A stretch of DNA of 64,000 bases from Paraburkholderia fynbosensis (lineage in GTDB: Bacteria; Pseudomonadota; Gammaproteobacteria; Burkholderiales; Burkholderiaceae): contig NZ_CADIKI010000002.1 in the NCBI RefSeq assembly GCF_902859935.1, positions 124,001 to 188,000 of the forward strand, in the 5' to 3' direction. The notes below the pieces were generated by a model. It saw nothing but the letters and a program-made list of their open reading frames with translations. It made no database searches and was not told the origin of the DNA. Of the stretch, positions 50,253 through 60,394 are shown piece after piece; the first letter of the stretch is position 1; each line of letters opens with the position of its first letter. Both the position numbers and the translations under genes were made by a program.

Positions 50253-51890
50253 ATGACTGGCTTCAACTGGCAAAACCCCTATCCGACGCCGCGTCTGCCT
50301 GTATTCGCGCGCAACATCGTTTCGACTTCGCATCCGCTCGCCGCGCAAGCCGGGCTGCGCATGCTGTGGAAAGGCGGCAATGCCGTCGATGCGGCGATCG
50401 CGGCGGCCGCCGCCATCACGGTGGTCGAGCCGGTGTCGTGCGGCCTTGGCGGCGACGCGTTCGCTCTGGTGTGGGACGGCAAGAAGCTGCATGGCCTGAA
50501 CGCGTCGGGCGTCTCGCCGGCGGCGTGGAACGTCGACTACTTCAAGCGCAAATACGGCGCGGAAAACGGTCTCGCGAAGCAGCCCAAGCGCGGCTGGGAT
50601 GCGGTGACGGTGCCCGGCGTGATCGCGGGCTGGGAAGCGCTGCATCAGAAGTTCGGCACGCTGCCGTTCGCCGACCTGATGGAGCCGGCCATCGAAATCG
50701 CCGAGCGCGGCCATGCGGTGGCGAGCATCGTCGCCTACAAGTGGGCAGCGGCCGTGCCGGAACTGAAGGACCTCCCGGGCTTCGCGCAAACCTTCATGCC
50801 GCGCGGCCGCGCGCCTGAAGTGAGCGAGCTGGTGCGCTTCCCCGGCCACGCGAAGACGCTGCGCAAGCTCGCCGAGCTTGGCCCGCGCGCGTACTACGAA
50901 GGCGAGATCGCCGAGCGGATCGCGGCGTTCGCGCGCGAAGGCGGCGCGGCGCTCACGCTCGACGACCTGCGCAACTACCGCGCGGACTGGGTCGAGCCGA
51001 TCGGCAAGGACTATCGCGGCTACACCGTGCATGAGATTCCGCCGAACGGCCAGGGCATCGCGGCGCTGATCGCGTTGGGCATCCTCGAAAAATTCGACGT
51101 GAAGTCGCTGGCGGTCGACAACGTCGAGTCGCAGCACTTGCAGATCGAAGCGATGAAGCTGGCGTTCGCCGATGTCTACCGCTACGTGGCCGATCCGCGT
51201 TCGATGGAAGTCACGCCCGAGCAGATGCTCGACGACGCGTACCTCACGTCGCGCGCGAAGCTGATCGACCACAAGCGCGCGACGCAGTTCGACTTCGGCA
51301 TGCCGAAGGCCGGCGGCACGATCTACATGTCGGTGGCGGACGAGCGCGGCATGATGGTGAGCTTCATTCAATCGAATTACATGGGCTTCGGCTCGGGCAT
51401 CGTGGTGCCTGACAGCGGCATCGCGATGCAGAACCGCGGCTGCGGCTTCTCGATGGACCCGAAGTCGCCGAACGTCGTGGAAGGCGGCAAGCGCCCGTTC
51501 CACACGATCATCCCGTCGTTCCTCACGCAGCAGGTGAACGGCCAGCAGGAAGCGGTGATGAGCTTCGGCGTGATGGGCGGCGACATGCAGCCGCAAGGCC
51601 ATCTGCAATCCATCGTGCGGATGCTCGATTACGGTCAGCAACCGCAGGCCGCGTGCGACGCGCCGCGCTGGAAGGTCAACCGCGACTTCACGATCGACAT
51701 CGAATCCACGCTCGATCCGAAGACCGCCGAGGCGTTGCAGAAGCTGGGCCACACGATCAAGTCGGTCGACGATCCATACATGGACTTCGGTTCGGGCCAG
51801 TACATCTGGAAGCTCGACCGGAACGATCCGGAGCGCGGCTACGTGGCGGCAAGCGACAGCCGCCGCGACGGGTTGGCCGCCGGGTTCTGA
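50253..51890 (+). CDS. Gamma-glutamyltransferase family protein, YwrD-like
   Basis: A 545-residue Ntn-hydrolase. The nucleophile is T356 in GGTIYMSVAD, where the precursor should cleave itself into two subunits. GFGSGIVVPDSG and GCGFSMDP follow. It lacks a signal peptide, unlike classical GGT, which fits the YwrD-like cytoplasmic group. The ATG at 50253 is chosen because upstream frame sequence is not conserved. It may release glutamate from gamma-glutamyl compounds. An MFS transporter gene follows 293 bases later. Confidence 0.92.
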   Translation: MTGFNWQNPYPTPRLPVFARNIVSTSHPLAAQAGLRMLWKGGNAVDAAIAAAAAITVVEPVSCGLGGDAFALVWDGKKLHGLNASGVSPAAWNVDYFKRKYGAENGLAKQPKRGWDAVTVPGVIAGWEALHQKFGTLPFADLMEPAIEIAERGHAVASIVAYKWAAAVPELKDLPGFAQTFMPRGRAPEVSELVRFPGHAKTLRKLAELGPRAYYEGEIAERIAAFAREGGAALTLDDLRNYRADWVEPIGKDYRGYTVHEIPPNGQGIAALIALGILEKFDVKSLAVDNVESQHLQIEAMKLAFADVYRYVADPRSMEVTPEQMLDDAYLTSRAKLIDHKRATQFDFGMPKAGGTIYMSVADERGMMVSFIQSNYMGFGSGIVVPDSGIAMQNRGCGFSMDPKSPNVVEGGKRPFHTIIPSFLTQQVNGQQEAVMSFGVMGGDMQPQGHLQSIVRMLDYGQQPQAACDAPRWKVNRDFTIDIESTLDPKTAEALQKLGHTIKSVDDPYMDFGSGQYIWKLDRNDPERGYVAASDSRRDGLAAGF

Positions 51891-52183
51891 TCCATTCCAC
51901 GTGATGCGCGGCGCAGCCGGGGAGGCCGCTTCGGGGAGTGCCCCGGCGGCGCCTCGCTGAATCTGGCGAGGCCGCGGGCGGGGCAAATAGCATATCGCCG
52001 AATGGCTCCCATCGCAGTCGCGGTGGTCGGCATGCGAGCCACCCGCCGCGCTGCTGCGCGGGAGCGCCGTTATCGAACGACATCGGCCGCCTCGCGCGTC
52101 ACGCCCATCAGTCACGTTTCAGATACACCCCGCACGCCAGGCATACGGCGTCAAAGCAGGCATTGAACAAGGCAGGAGACATC

Positions 52184-53548
52184 ATGCACACCCACGCGTC
52201 GCCATCCACGACAGCTTCCCCTCACGCGTCGTCCGCACCGCTCTCCAAAGCGATGGTGCGGCGGATCGTGTTTTCGTCATCGGTCGGCAATGCGCTCGAA
52301 TGGTTCGACTTTCTGGTCTACGGCTATTTCGCGACCATCATTGCCAAAGAGTTTTTCCCGATGCAGGACGAGTGGCTCTCGACACTGTTCGCCATCGCCA
52401 CGTTCGGCATCTCGTTCCTGATGCGTCCGCTGGGCGCGGTCGTGCTGGGCATCTACGGCGACCGCAAGGGGCGCAAGGCGGCGCTCACGCTCGCCATCGC
52501 ATTGATGATGGTCGGCACCTTCACGATGGCCGTGATGCCCCCATATGCGTCGATCGGCATCGCGGCGCCGTTGCTGATCCTGCTCGCGCGGCTCGTGCAA
52601 GGCTTCGCAGTGGGCGGCGAGTTCGGCAGCGCGACGGCCTTCATGGTCGAGCACAGTGCGTCGCGCCGAGGTTATTACGCGAGCTGGCAGTTCGCGAGCC
52701 AGGGCCTCGCGGCGATCACCGCCGCTACCTTCGGCTCGCTGCTGACCGCATGGATGTCGCCCGAGCATCTCAGTAGCTGGGGCTGGCGCCTGCCGTTCGT
52801 GTTCGGTTTGCTGGTCGGGCCGGTCGGCTTCTACATCCGTTCGCATCTCGACGAAACGCCGGAGTTTCTCGAGTTGCGCAAGGCACGCGAAGCGGCCGGC
52901 GAGCGTAAAGACGCGAGCGAAGCGAAGGGCGTATCGTTCGCCAACCAGTGGGTCAACCTCGTGCTCGCGGTCGGCATCGTGGCGCAGTCGACGGTTGGCG
53001 TCTACGTGCTGCAACTCTACATGCCGATGTACGCCGTCAAGCAGTTGCACATGTCGGCGGCCGCGTCGTTCGGTGTGGTGGTGCTCAACGGCGGACTGCA
53101 GTTCATCTTTTCGCCGGTGATGGGCGCATTGTCCGACCGTATCGGGCGGATTCGCATCATGCTGACTACGTCGATCCTGATGGGCGTGATGATCTACCCG
53201 ATGTTCGCGTGGCTGCAGTCTCATCCGACGATCGGCTGGCTGATGGCGCTGCAAGCCATCGCGGGCATCTTCAAGGCCGCTTACTCCGGACCGATGCCCT
53301 CGCTGATGTCCGAGATCTTCCCGACGCACGTGCGCTCGACCGGTCTCTCGATCGGCTATAGCATCGGCGTGACGATCTTCGGCGGCTTTGCGCCGACGAT
53401 CGTCGAGACCTTCATTCATTTGACCGGCGACAAGCTCGCGCCAAGTTATTACGTGCTGCTTGCGGCGGTGCTGTCGGGCCTGTCGTTGATCATCGTCGCG
53501 CAACGCATGCGCCGCGTGCGTCCGCTCCAAAACGTGCAGCCTGCCTGA
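52184..53548 (+). CDS. MFS metabolite:H+ symporter (MHS family)
   Basis: A 454-residue, 12-helix transporter. SVGNALEWFDFLVYGYFA at the first helix and GEFGSATAFMVEH identify the metabolite:H+ symporter family (ProP, CitA, KgtP). The ATG at 52184 follows GGCAGGAG. The substrate cannot be read from sequence; the neighbour GGT gene makes a peptide, glutamate or related compound plausible. A terminator follows. Confidence 0.92.
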   Translation: MHTHASPSTTASPHASSAPLSKAMVRRIVFSSSVGNALEWFDFLVYGYFATIIAKEFFPMQDEWLSTLFAIATFGISFLMRPLGAVVLGIYGDRKGRKAALTLAIALMMVGTFTMAVMPPYASIGIAAPLLILLARLVQGFAVGGEFGSATAFMVEHSASRRGYYASWQFASQGLAAITAATFGSLLTAWMSPEHLSSWGWRLPFVFGLLVGPVGFYIRSHLDETPEFLELRKAREAAGERKDASEAKGVSFANQWVNLVLAVGIVAQSTVGVYVLQLYMPMYAVKQLHMSAAASFGVVVLNGGLQFIFSPVMGALSDRIGRIRIMLTTSILMGVMIYPMFAWLQSHPTIGWLMALQAIAGIFKAAYSGPMPSLMSEIFPTHVRSTGLSIGYSIGVTIFGGFAPTIVETFIHLTGDKLAPSYYVLLAAVLSGLSLIIVAQRMRRVRPLQNVQPA

Positions 53549-53647
53549 GCATCGCGCATCGCAGCGGGGCGGGCGGGGGCGCGGTCGCACGCTGGCTCCG
53601 GCGTCTCTGCGGTGACTCACGAGGCTCACAGGCTCCATGCCCTGCCT

Positions 53648-53678
53648 CAAAGCCAGCTCCTTCGAGCTGGCTTTTTTC
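53648..53678 (+). terminator. Terminator after the MHS transporter gene
   Basis: AAGCCAGCTC / GAGCTGGCTT stem with CTTC loop and a T-run. It lies 100 bases past the stop. Confidence 0.9.
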
Positions 53679-53914
53679 GTCTGGCGCCCGACGTTTTCTC
53701 GACCGAGCGTTTCGACTATCTCCGAATTGGAACTGAGCCCGTCCGGCATGGTCTGTGCTGGGTTGTCTGCAGAGTTGGTTAACACCGGCTAAGATGCAGA
53801 CAAGGGGTTAACTCTAATTCAAGCGCTGTGTCCGACATAGCGAACCGTCACGGCGAATGCGGGGCGGTTTCGCGCAGGCAGCACGAGTCGGGACAGCATT
53901 CGGAGCAACACATC

Positions 53915-54742
53915 ATGCATACCGAGCCGAACCATGTCATGCCCTGGCGGATCGAGGACATCGACCTGACCCGCATTGATCGGCAGAAGGCCGTCGCTAA
54001 TGAAGACCTGCTGCTGCTCCTGTGCGCGGCTTCGTTCATTGAAAGCGGAACCGATCTTTACACGAGCAATCTCAGTACTTTTTTCAACGGCGATCCCGAG
54101 GTCTCGGCTTGGCTCAACAAGGAATGGGAGCCGGAAGAGATGCAGCATGGCCGCGCGCTCAAAACGTATGTCGCCTATGTGTGGCCCGAATTCGACTGGG
54201 ACACCGCCTTCCGCAATTTCATGGACGAGTATTCGCTGACCTGTTCGGTCGAAGATTTCGAGAAGACCCGCGCGCTCGAAATGGTCGCGCGCTGTGTGGT
54301 GGAGACCGGCACGGCGACGCTGTACCGCGCGATCGGCGAATGTTCGGATGAACCGGTGCTCAAGCAGATCACCGACAACATCCGCACCGACGAAGTCCGT
54401 CACTACAAGCATTTTTTCAAGTTCTTCAAGAAGTACAACCGGATCGAAGGCAACGGACGGCTCGCGGTACTCGGCGCGTTGATGCGGCGCGTGATGGAGA
54501 TCAAGAACGAAGACTCGGAGATCGCGCTGCGTCATGTGTTCGCGATTCGCTATCCGGAGCGCGTGCATGATTCGGCGTATAACCGCGAGCGGGCGGCGCG
54601 TATCAATGCGCTGGTGCGGCGCAACCTGTCCGCCGACATGTGCGTGAAGATGTTGCTCAAGCCGCTCAATCTGCCGGCGAAGATTCAGCCGGGCGTGCAC
54701 TATCCGCTCGCGAAGATCACGCAGCATGTGTTCTTCCGCTGA
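53915..54742 (+). CDS. Ferritin-like diiron protein of unknown function
   Basis: A 275-residue, mainly helical protein. A complete diiron ligand set is visible: E43, E75 with H78 (EEMQH), E130 and E160 with H163 (DEVRH). The arrangement is that of ferritin-like oxidases such as acyl-ACP desaturases. The ATG at 53915 follows CGGAG by 9 bases; an upstream GTG frame start is rejected. No ferredoxin or reductase gene is adjacent. A terminator follows. The reaction and substrate are unknown. Confidence 0.85.
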   Translation: MHTEPNHVMPWRIEDIDLTRIDRQKAVANEDLLLLLCAASFIESGTDLYTSNLSTFFNGDPEVSAWLNKEWEPEEMQHGRALKTYVAYVWPEFDWDTAFRNFMDEYSLTCSVEDFEKTRALEMVARCVVETGTATLYRAIGECSDEPVLKQITDNIRTDEVRHYKHFFKFFKKYNRIEGNGRLAVLGALMRRVMEIKNEDSEIALRHVFAIRYPERVHDSAYNRERAARINALVRRNLSADMCVKMLLKPLNLPAKIQPGVHYPLAKITQHVFFR

Positions 54743-54804
54743 GTCGCTGGCGAGCCGCGTGTCTTTGGCTTACTGAAACGCAATTACGCAACGACATGCA
54801 GAAG

Positions 54805-54835
54805 AATGGCCCGCTAACGCGGGCCATTGCTTTTT
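54805..54835 (+). terminator. Terminator after the diiron gene
   Basis: AATGGCCCGC / GCGGGCCATT stem followed by GCTTTTTC. Confidence 0.85.
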
Positions 54836-54879
54836 CGAGGCATGATTGAGCCTTGCCCACTTTCAACCGGATCGACAGC

Positions 54880-55404
54880 ATGAGCGATTCCTCCGCACCT
54901 GCACGTCCGCTCGAACAGAACGTGTTCGACGAATGGCCCGATGCCGTGCGCGCGTTGTTCGACGGTTCGTCGCTGGCGAGCAAGACAGGATTCACCGCGT
55001 CGCTGCTAAGTGTCGATACGAACGGCCACGTGCGCACGTCGTTGCTCGGTGTCGGCGAGTTGTACGCGCCCGATTCGCGCACGCTGTGCATCGCGTTGTG
55101 GCCGCAAGCGAGGGCGGCGCGCGCGATCGCGCAAAGCGGACGCGCCGCGCTGAGCTTCGTTTGCGACGCAGCTTTCTATCAGGTGCAGTTGCTTTTCACG
55201 CCGCTCGCCGGTGCTGCTGGAGACGACAGCGGGTTGGTCTATCTGATCGGTTCGATCGATACGGCCGAGGCGCAGAGCGTGCGTTATGCGCGCCTGACGA
55301 GCGGCATCACGTTCGAACTGGAAGGGCAGGGAAGTACGGTGCTCGACCGTTGGGAACGGCAGGTCGAGCACCTGAAGCAGGCGGCCGCCGCGGCCGGCCG
55401 TTAG
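54880..55404 (+). CDS. PNPOx-like FMN-binding split-barrel protein
   Basis: A 174-residue protein with the beta-barrel pattern of pyridoxamine-phosphate-oxidase-like proteins: TASLLSVDTNGHVRTSLLGVG, then IALWPQARAARAIAQSGRAALSF (in part). The ATG at 54880 is preferred to a TTG 27 bases upstream. A short hairpin (GTCCTCG / CGAGGAC) follows the stop at 55407-55425. The substrate is unknown and the family call is moderate. Confidence 0.7.
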   Translation: MSDSSAPARPLEQNVFDEWPDAVRALFDGSSLASKTGFTASLLSVDTNGHVRTSLLGVGELYAPDSRTLCIALWPQARAARAIAQSGRAALSFVCDAAFYQVQLLFTPLAGAAGDDSGLVYLIGSIDTAEAQSVRYARLTSGITFELEGQGSTVLDRWERQVEHLKQAAAAAGR

Positions 55405-55449
55405 TCCTCGACTAGCGAGGACCAAGCGGCCAGCCGGGAGCCTTGCAGC

Positions 55450-56997
55450 TTAACGGCCGCGCTGGCCGCTGCGTGACGGCTGGCCGCCACGCGGTGCGTC
55501 GTTGCGCGGCTTCGCGCCGCCCAGCAACGCACCCGGATTGCCGCCTTGCGGCTTGTTGGCGTGCGGCTTGCGCGGCGCATGTTGCGCAGCGCTGCCTTCA
55601 TGCGCGACCGCGCGCGGCCGGTCGTCATGACGCTGACCGTCGCGACGCGGCTGGCCGCCGTTGCCCGCCGGCTTCGCGCCCTGCGGCTTCGGCTGTTGCT
55701 GACCGTTCGCCGGACGCTGGCCCGAACGCTGAGCAGGCTTCGCCGCAGCGGCGCCATCACGCTTCGGCGCGCCTTGACCTTGACGCGGCGAACGACCACC
55801 GCCGCCGCCGCCACCTTGGCCGCGGCGCAGGATCGGTTCCGGCTTCGCGGTCGGGTCCGGTTCGAAACCGGCGATCACTTCCTGCGGCACCGGACGCTTG
55901 ATCAGCTTCTCGATGTCCTTCAGCAGTTGCAATTCATCGACGCACACCAGCGACACCGCTTCGCCCGTCGCGCCCGCGCGACCCGTGCGGCCGATACGAT
56001 GCACGTAATCTTCCGGCACATTCGGCAGATCGAAGTTGACCACGTGGGGCAACTGGTCGATGTCGATGCCGCGCGCGGCGATGTCGGTCGCGACCAGCAC
56101 CTGCAGCGTGCCGTCCTTGAACTCGGCGAGCGCGCGGGTCCGGGCCGACTGGCTCTTGTTGCCGTGAATCGCGAGCGCGCTGATGCCGTCCTTGGTCAGT
56201 TGTTCGGCGAGGCGGTTCGCGCCGTGCTTCGTGCGCGTGAACACCAGCACCTGAAACCAGTTGTGCTGCTTGATCAGATGCGTGAGCAGCTCGCGCTTCT
56301 TGTCGCGGTCCACCGGGTGAATCTTTTGTGCGACCGTTTCCGCCGTCGTATTGCGGCGAGCCACTTCGATCAGCGCCGGCGAGTCGAGCAGGTTGTCGGC
56401 GAGGGTCTTGATCTCGTCGGAGAACGTGGCCGAGAACAGCAGGTTCTGACGCTTCGGCGGCAACTTGGCGAGCACGCGCTTGATGTCGTGGATGAAGCCC
56501 ATGTCGAGCATGCGGTCGGCTTCGTCGAGCACGAGAATCTCGAGATGCGACAGATCGATGGTCTTCTGCTGCATGTGATCGAGCAGGCGGCCCGGCGTCG
56601 CGACGACGATGTCCACGCCGCTACGCAACGCGCCGATCTGCGGATTGATGCCGACGCCGCCGAACATCACGGTCGACTTCAGCTTCAGATACTTGCCGTA
56701 AGCGCGCACGCTTTCTTCGACCTGCGCGGCCAGCTCACGCGTCGGCGTGAGGATCAGGGCGCGCACCGCGCGCTTGCCCGAGCCGGTGGCGACGGCCGGC
56801 ATCGAATTCAGACGCTGCAGGATGGGTAGCGTGAAACCGGCGGTCTTGCCGGTGCCGGTCTGCGCGCCGGCCAGCAGGTCGCCGCCGTTGAGCACGGCGG
56901 GGATCGCTTGCGTCTGGATGGGAGTCGGCGTGGTATAGCCGAGTTCGTGTACTGCGCGGACCAACGGTTCGGACAAGCCGAGGGAATCAAAAGACAT
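55450..56997 (-). CDS. rhlE: DEAD-box RNA helicase, RhlE type
   Basis: A 515-residue helicase. The N-terminal core has [25 protein letters not shown] and SAT, and the second domain has [10 protein letters not shown]. The last 120 residues are a Gly/Gln/Pro/Asn/Arg-rich tail, probably disordered and RNA-binding. The ATG at 56997 opens [12 protein letters not shown]. It unwinds RNA in ribosome assembly or decay. It is convergent with the PNPOx-like gene. Confidence 0.93.
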   Translation of the reverse strand: MSFDSLGLSEPLVRAVHELGYTTPTPIQTQAIPAVLNGGDLLAGAQTGTGKTAGFTLPILQRLNSMPAVATGSGKRAVRALILTPTRELAAQVEESVRAYGKYLKLKSTVMFGGVGINPQIGALRSGVDIVVATPGRLLDHMQQKTIDLSHLEILVLDEADRMLDMGFIHDIKRVLAKLPPKRQNLLFSATFSDEIKTLADNLLDSPALIEVARRNTTAETVAQKIHPVDRDKKRELLTHLIKQHNWFQVLVFTRTKHGANRLAEQLTKDGISALAIHGNKSQSARTRALAEFKDGTLQVLVATDIAARGIDIDQLPHVVNFDLPNVPEDYVHRIGRTGRAGATGEAVSLVCVDELQLLKDIEKLIKRPVPQEVIAGFEPDPTAKPEPILRRGQGGGGGGGRSPRQGQGAPKRDGAAAAKPAQRSGQRPANGQQQPKPQGAKPAGNGGQPRRDGQRHDDRPRAVAHEGSAAQHAPRKPHANKPQGGNPGALLGGAKPRNDAPRGGQPSRSGQRGR

Positions 56998-57209
56998 AAA
57001 TGCTCTTTGCAATGCAGTTTCGCGAACGGCACAAATGGGCTCAAGCAGGCATGAATGCAGCATGAACACGCCAGCATGGCGCGTTCGATGCCCAAGCCCA
57101 GTTCCGGTCGCAGAGAAATCGGCGGCACGCTCAAACACGTGCCGAATGCTTCAACGCGCTATGCAGACACGTTGACTGGCCTTAAGTTGCATTTCGTCGC
57201 CGTGGGGTG

Positions 57210-57830
57210 TCACGCGACATAGCGCGCAACACTGACGAATTGACACAGACTGCCCGCCAGTACGAACAGGTGCCAGATACCATGTCCATGCCGGATGCGC
57301 TCGTCGTTGATGAAGAAGTAGATGCCGGCGCTGTAGATGATCCCGCCGGCCACGAGCCAGGCGGTACCCGCTGCAGGTAAGGCTTGCAGCAGCGGGTGGA
57401 CGGCAACGAGCGCGAGCCATCCCATCAAAACATACAGCACCATCGACACGCTGCGGGTGCGTCGCCCGAGCGTCAGTTCCTGCACGATGCCGAGGGCGGC
57501 AAGCCCCCAACTCACGCCGAATAACGACCAGCCCCACGGCCCGCGCAAGGTGACAAGCGTGAACGGAGTGTAGCTGCCGGCGATCAGCAGGTAGATCGCC
57601 GAATGGTCGCATTTTTGCAGGACCGCTTTGACGCGCGGGTTACGCGCGCTGTGGTAAAGCGTCGAGATAGCATACAGCACGAACAGCATCGCACCGTATA
57701 CCGCGAAGCTGACCACCTTGTACGCGTCGCCGTCGAGCGCGCCCATCGTGACGAGCGTCACCAGCCCCACCACCGACAGCACGGCGCCGACAAGATGGGT
57801 CATGCTGTTCAAACGCTCACCGACATGCAC
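57210..57830 (-). CDS. trhA: TrhA / hemolysin III family membrane protein
   Basis: A 206-residue protein with seven hydrophobic segments. STLYHSARN, KCDHSAIYLLIAGSYTPF and HGHGIWHLFVL supply the His and Asp of the CREST/HlyIII fold. The start is a GTG at 57830 after AGGAAAG. The E. coli homologue TrhA affects membrane energy and fluidity. It is on the same strand as the cytochrome operon 118 bases upstream, with a terminator between. Confidence 0.9.
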   Translation of the reverse strand: MHVGERLNSMTHLVGAVLSVVGLVTLVTMGALDGDAYKVVSFAVYGAMLFVLYAISTLYHSARNPRVKAVLQKCDHSAIYLLIAGSYTPFTLVTLRGPWGWSLFGVSWGLAALGIVQELTLGRRTRSVSMVLYVLMGWLALVAVHPLLQALPAAGTAWLVAGGIIYSAGIYFFINDERIRHGHGIWHLFVLAGSLCQFVSVARYVA

Positions 57831-57897
57831 GGCTCTTTCCTCCTGCGCGGTTTCATCAGGGTAAATACCGACATGATACCGGTCCTGCAAAAACGAA

Positions 57898-57929
57898 GGG
57901 CGCGGCCGCGAATTTCGCAGGCCGCGCCC
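57898..57929 (-). terminator. Terminator after the cytochrome operon
   Basis: GGGCGCGGCC / GGCCGCGCCC stem; on the minus strand it is followed by TTCGTTTTT. Confidence 0.85.
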
Positions 57930-57948
57930 GGGGTGCAACTCAGGCTGC

Positions 57949-59247
57949 TTAGTCGAGCGGCGCCGAACGCAGATCCGACACTTGCTGCGGCGACACCGCG
58001 GTGCCATGGTTGCCCCACGACATACGGATGTACGTCACCACCGCGGCGACTTCCGTGTTCGACAGCGACTGTGCGAACGGCGGCATGCCATACGGATGCG
58101 GGTTGGCTTCCGTGCTCGGCGGATAACCACCGTTGAGCACCATGCGGATCGGGTTGACCGCCGACGGCATCTGGATCGACTGATTGTTCGCGAGCGGCGG
58201 GAACGACGGCGGCATGCCGAGGCCGTTTTCCGCGTGGCATTTCGCGCAGTTGTCAGCGTAGATCTTCGCGCCTTGCTTCAGCAGTTCGCCGCCGAACTTT
58301 TCCGACGTTTCGAGCTGCAGCGGTTCAGGCGCCTCGCTCTTTTGCGGAATCGTCTTCAGGTACGTGGCCATCGCGTTAATGTCTTCGTCCGACATGTACT
58401 GCAGGCTGTTGTGAACCACTTCAGCCATCGGACCGAACACCGCGCCGCGATTCGACACGCCGGTCTTCAGCAGATCGGCGATGTCCTTCAGGTCCCAGTC
58501 GCCGAGGCCGGCTTCACGGTTCGACGTGAGCGACGGCGCGTACCAGTTCTGCAGCGGGATCAGGCCGCCCGCGAAGGCCGCCGAATTGACCGGGCCGCCC
58601 ATCGCGTTGATCGAGGTGTGGCACATGCCGCAATGGCCGAGGCCTTCGATCAGGTACGCGCCGCGGTTCCATTCGACCGACTTGGTCGGATCGGGCTTGA
58701 ACTCGCCTTCACGGAAGAACAGCGTGCGCCAGCCGATCAGCATGTTGCGCTGGTTGAACGGGAATTTCAGTTCGTGCGGACGGCTCGGCACGTTGACCGG
58801 CGGGACCGAGCGCAGGAACGCGTAGATCGCGTCCGAGTCGGCGCGCGTGACCTTCGTGTAGCTCGTGAACGGGAAGCCCGGATACAGCAGGCTGCCGTCT
58901 TTCGAGCGGCCGGTGTGCATCGCGCGATAGAAGTCGTCCTGGGTCCACTTGCCGATGCCGTACTGGTCGTCCGGCGTGATGTTCGGCGTGAACATCGTGC
59001 CGAACGGCGTGGCCATCGGCAGCCCGCCGGCAAACTGCTTGCCGCCGCGCACCGTGTGGCAGGCGATACAGTCGCCGGCGCGGGCGAGGTACTCGCCCTT
59101 TTTGATCAGTTCGGCCTGATCGGCGGGCGTGGCCGCCATCGCCGAGCCGTTATGCAGGTTGTCGCCGCCCGACCACAGGACGGGAACGAGTGCGGCAGCC
59201 GCAACCACGACGACTGCCGAGAGGGCGAACAAGGACTTGCGTTTCAT
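57949..59247 (-). CDS. Three-haem cytochrome c, membrane dehydrogenase subunit type
   Basis: A 432-residue protein with an N-terminal signal/anchor and three CxxCH sites: CIACH (C60), CGMCH (near 206) and CAKCH (near 337). The three-domain layout is that of the cytochrome subunits of membrane-bound alcohol or gluconate dehydrogenases. No dehydrogenase subunit gene is next to it, so it is an orphan here. It lies 21 bases downstream of a diheme cytochrome gene on the same strand, forming an electron-transfer operon. Confidence 0.9.
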   Translation of the reverse strand: MKRKSLFALSAVVVVAAAALVPVLWSGGDNLHNGSAMAATPADQAELIKKGEYLARAGDCIACHTVRGGKQFAGGLPMATPFGTMFTPNITPDDQYGIGKWTQDDFYRAMHTGRSKDGSLLYPGFPFTSYTKVTRADSDAIYAFLRSVPPVNVPSRPHELKFPFNQRNMLIGWRTLFFREGEFKPDPTKSVEWNRGAYLIEGLGHCGMCHTSINAMGGPVNSAAFAGGLIPLQNWYAPSLTSNREAGLGDWDLKDIADLLKTGVSNRGAVFGPMAEVVHNSLQYMSDEDINAMATYLKTIPQKSEAPEPLQLETSEKFGGELLKQGAKIYADNCAKCHAENGLGMPPSFPPLANNQSIQMPSAVNPIRMVLNGGYPPSTEANPHPYGMPPFAQSLSNTEVAAVVTYIRMSWGNHGTAVSPQQVSDLRSAPLD

Positions 59248-59268
59248 TTGAGTGTCTCTCCCGGTGCC

Positions 59269-60000
59269 TTATTGCGGTTCGCTGCCGCAGGCAAGCGGAG
59301 TCTTCAACGAGCGGGCCGGAGCCGGCACGGGGTTTTGTGGAGCCTGCTGCGTGGAAAGCCATGCCGCAACGGCGTTCACGTCTTCGTCGCTCAGGCGCGT
59401 GGCGATGGTGTGCATGCAATCAGGCGCGATGGCATGACGCGTACCCGAGCGCCATGCGCCAAGTTGCGCGCTGATGTAGTCGGCGTGCAGGCCGACCAGA
59501 CCGGGGATAGCCGGCTCCATGCCCGTCAAGGCCTTGCCGTGGCAGGCCGCGCAAGCCGGGATCTGCTTGCCTGCGTCGCCGTTCAGCACGAGCTGCTGGC
59601 CGCGCGCGAGCGTGGCCGACGACACCGTCGGCTTGGCCGGCGGCGGATACGGCGGGCGCTGCTGCGAAAAGAACGTCGCGATCTTATGAAGGTAGTCGTC
59701 CGAAAGATACGTGACGAGGTAATTCATGGGCGGGTACTTGCGACGCCCTTCGCGGAAGTTCTGCAACTGGTTGAACAGATAGTCGGCCGGCTTGCCCGCG
59801 AGGCGTGGGAAGTAGTCGTTGTCGGTACCTTGCCCGTGCGAGCCATGGCACGCGGTGCAACCTTGCACGCGCGCTTCCATTGTGTCGGGGGCCTTCGGTT
59901 GAGTCTGCGCTTTCGCAGCGCTATAGACACCCGCGGAGCCGATCAGGAGAAGGGCGAGCAACGGGCGGAAAAGGCGTCTAGAAGACACGCGTAACTCCAT
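59269..60000 (-). CDS. Dihaem cytochrome c, c4-like
   Basis: A 243-residue protein with a signal peptide (cleaved near AAKAQTQ) and two CxxCH sites: CTACH (C48) and CAACH (near 148). The two-domain layout suits cytochrome c4, a periplasmic carrier to terminal oxidases. The ATG at 60000 opens MELRVSSRRL. It is upstream of the three-haem protein; the two are likely made together. It is divergent from copC. Confidence 0.88.
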   Translation of the reverse strand: MELRVSSRRLFRPLLALLLIGSAGVYSAAKAQTQPKAPDTMEARVQGCTACHGSHGQGTDNDYFPRLAGKPADYLFNQLQNFREGRRKYPPMNYLVTYLSDDYLHKIATFFSQQRPPYPPPAKPTVSSATLARGQQLVLNGDAGKQIPACAACHGKALTGMEPAIPGLVGLHADYISAQLGAWRSGTRHAIAPDCMHTIATRLSDEDVNAVAAWLSTQQAPQNPVPAPARSLKTPLACGSEPQ

Positions 60001-60394
60001 CAAAATCGGGGACCTGACCGAACTTCGAGCGGCTCGGTGTGAAGGGCAGCCGGCGCTGCGGCGACGCAGCATTCTATCATTGAAGGGTCATGGTGACTAT
60101 TTGCCACATTAGAGAAGGTTCCTGGTGTAACAGCGATGCGACACTTTGACGCGCAATCCTGCTTCCTGAGGCGTTTTTCGTTTATCTCAATTTAGCTATT
60201 CCTGGCTGTTCCGTTTCACCCCCGTTCCACCCCGTTAATGCGGGGGGCGCGCCATGCCATTCGACAAACCAGGTTGAACCGATGCCCGAGCGATCCATCG
60301 AAGCGTACACTTCCGGGCTCGCCGGCCGCTGTCCGAGCCAGATGCGCCCGGCTCGACATTCACCGTTTTCCTGTTCATCAGCTATCGGCCTTAC
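60001..60394. other. Gene-free divergent region, cytochrome operon / copCD
   Basis: 394 bases with no convincing gene. I see no perfect CueR or CopR box. It must hold the promoters for both flanking operons. Confidence 0.45.
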
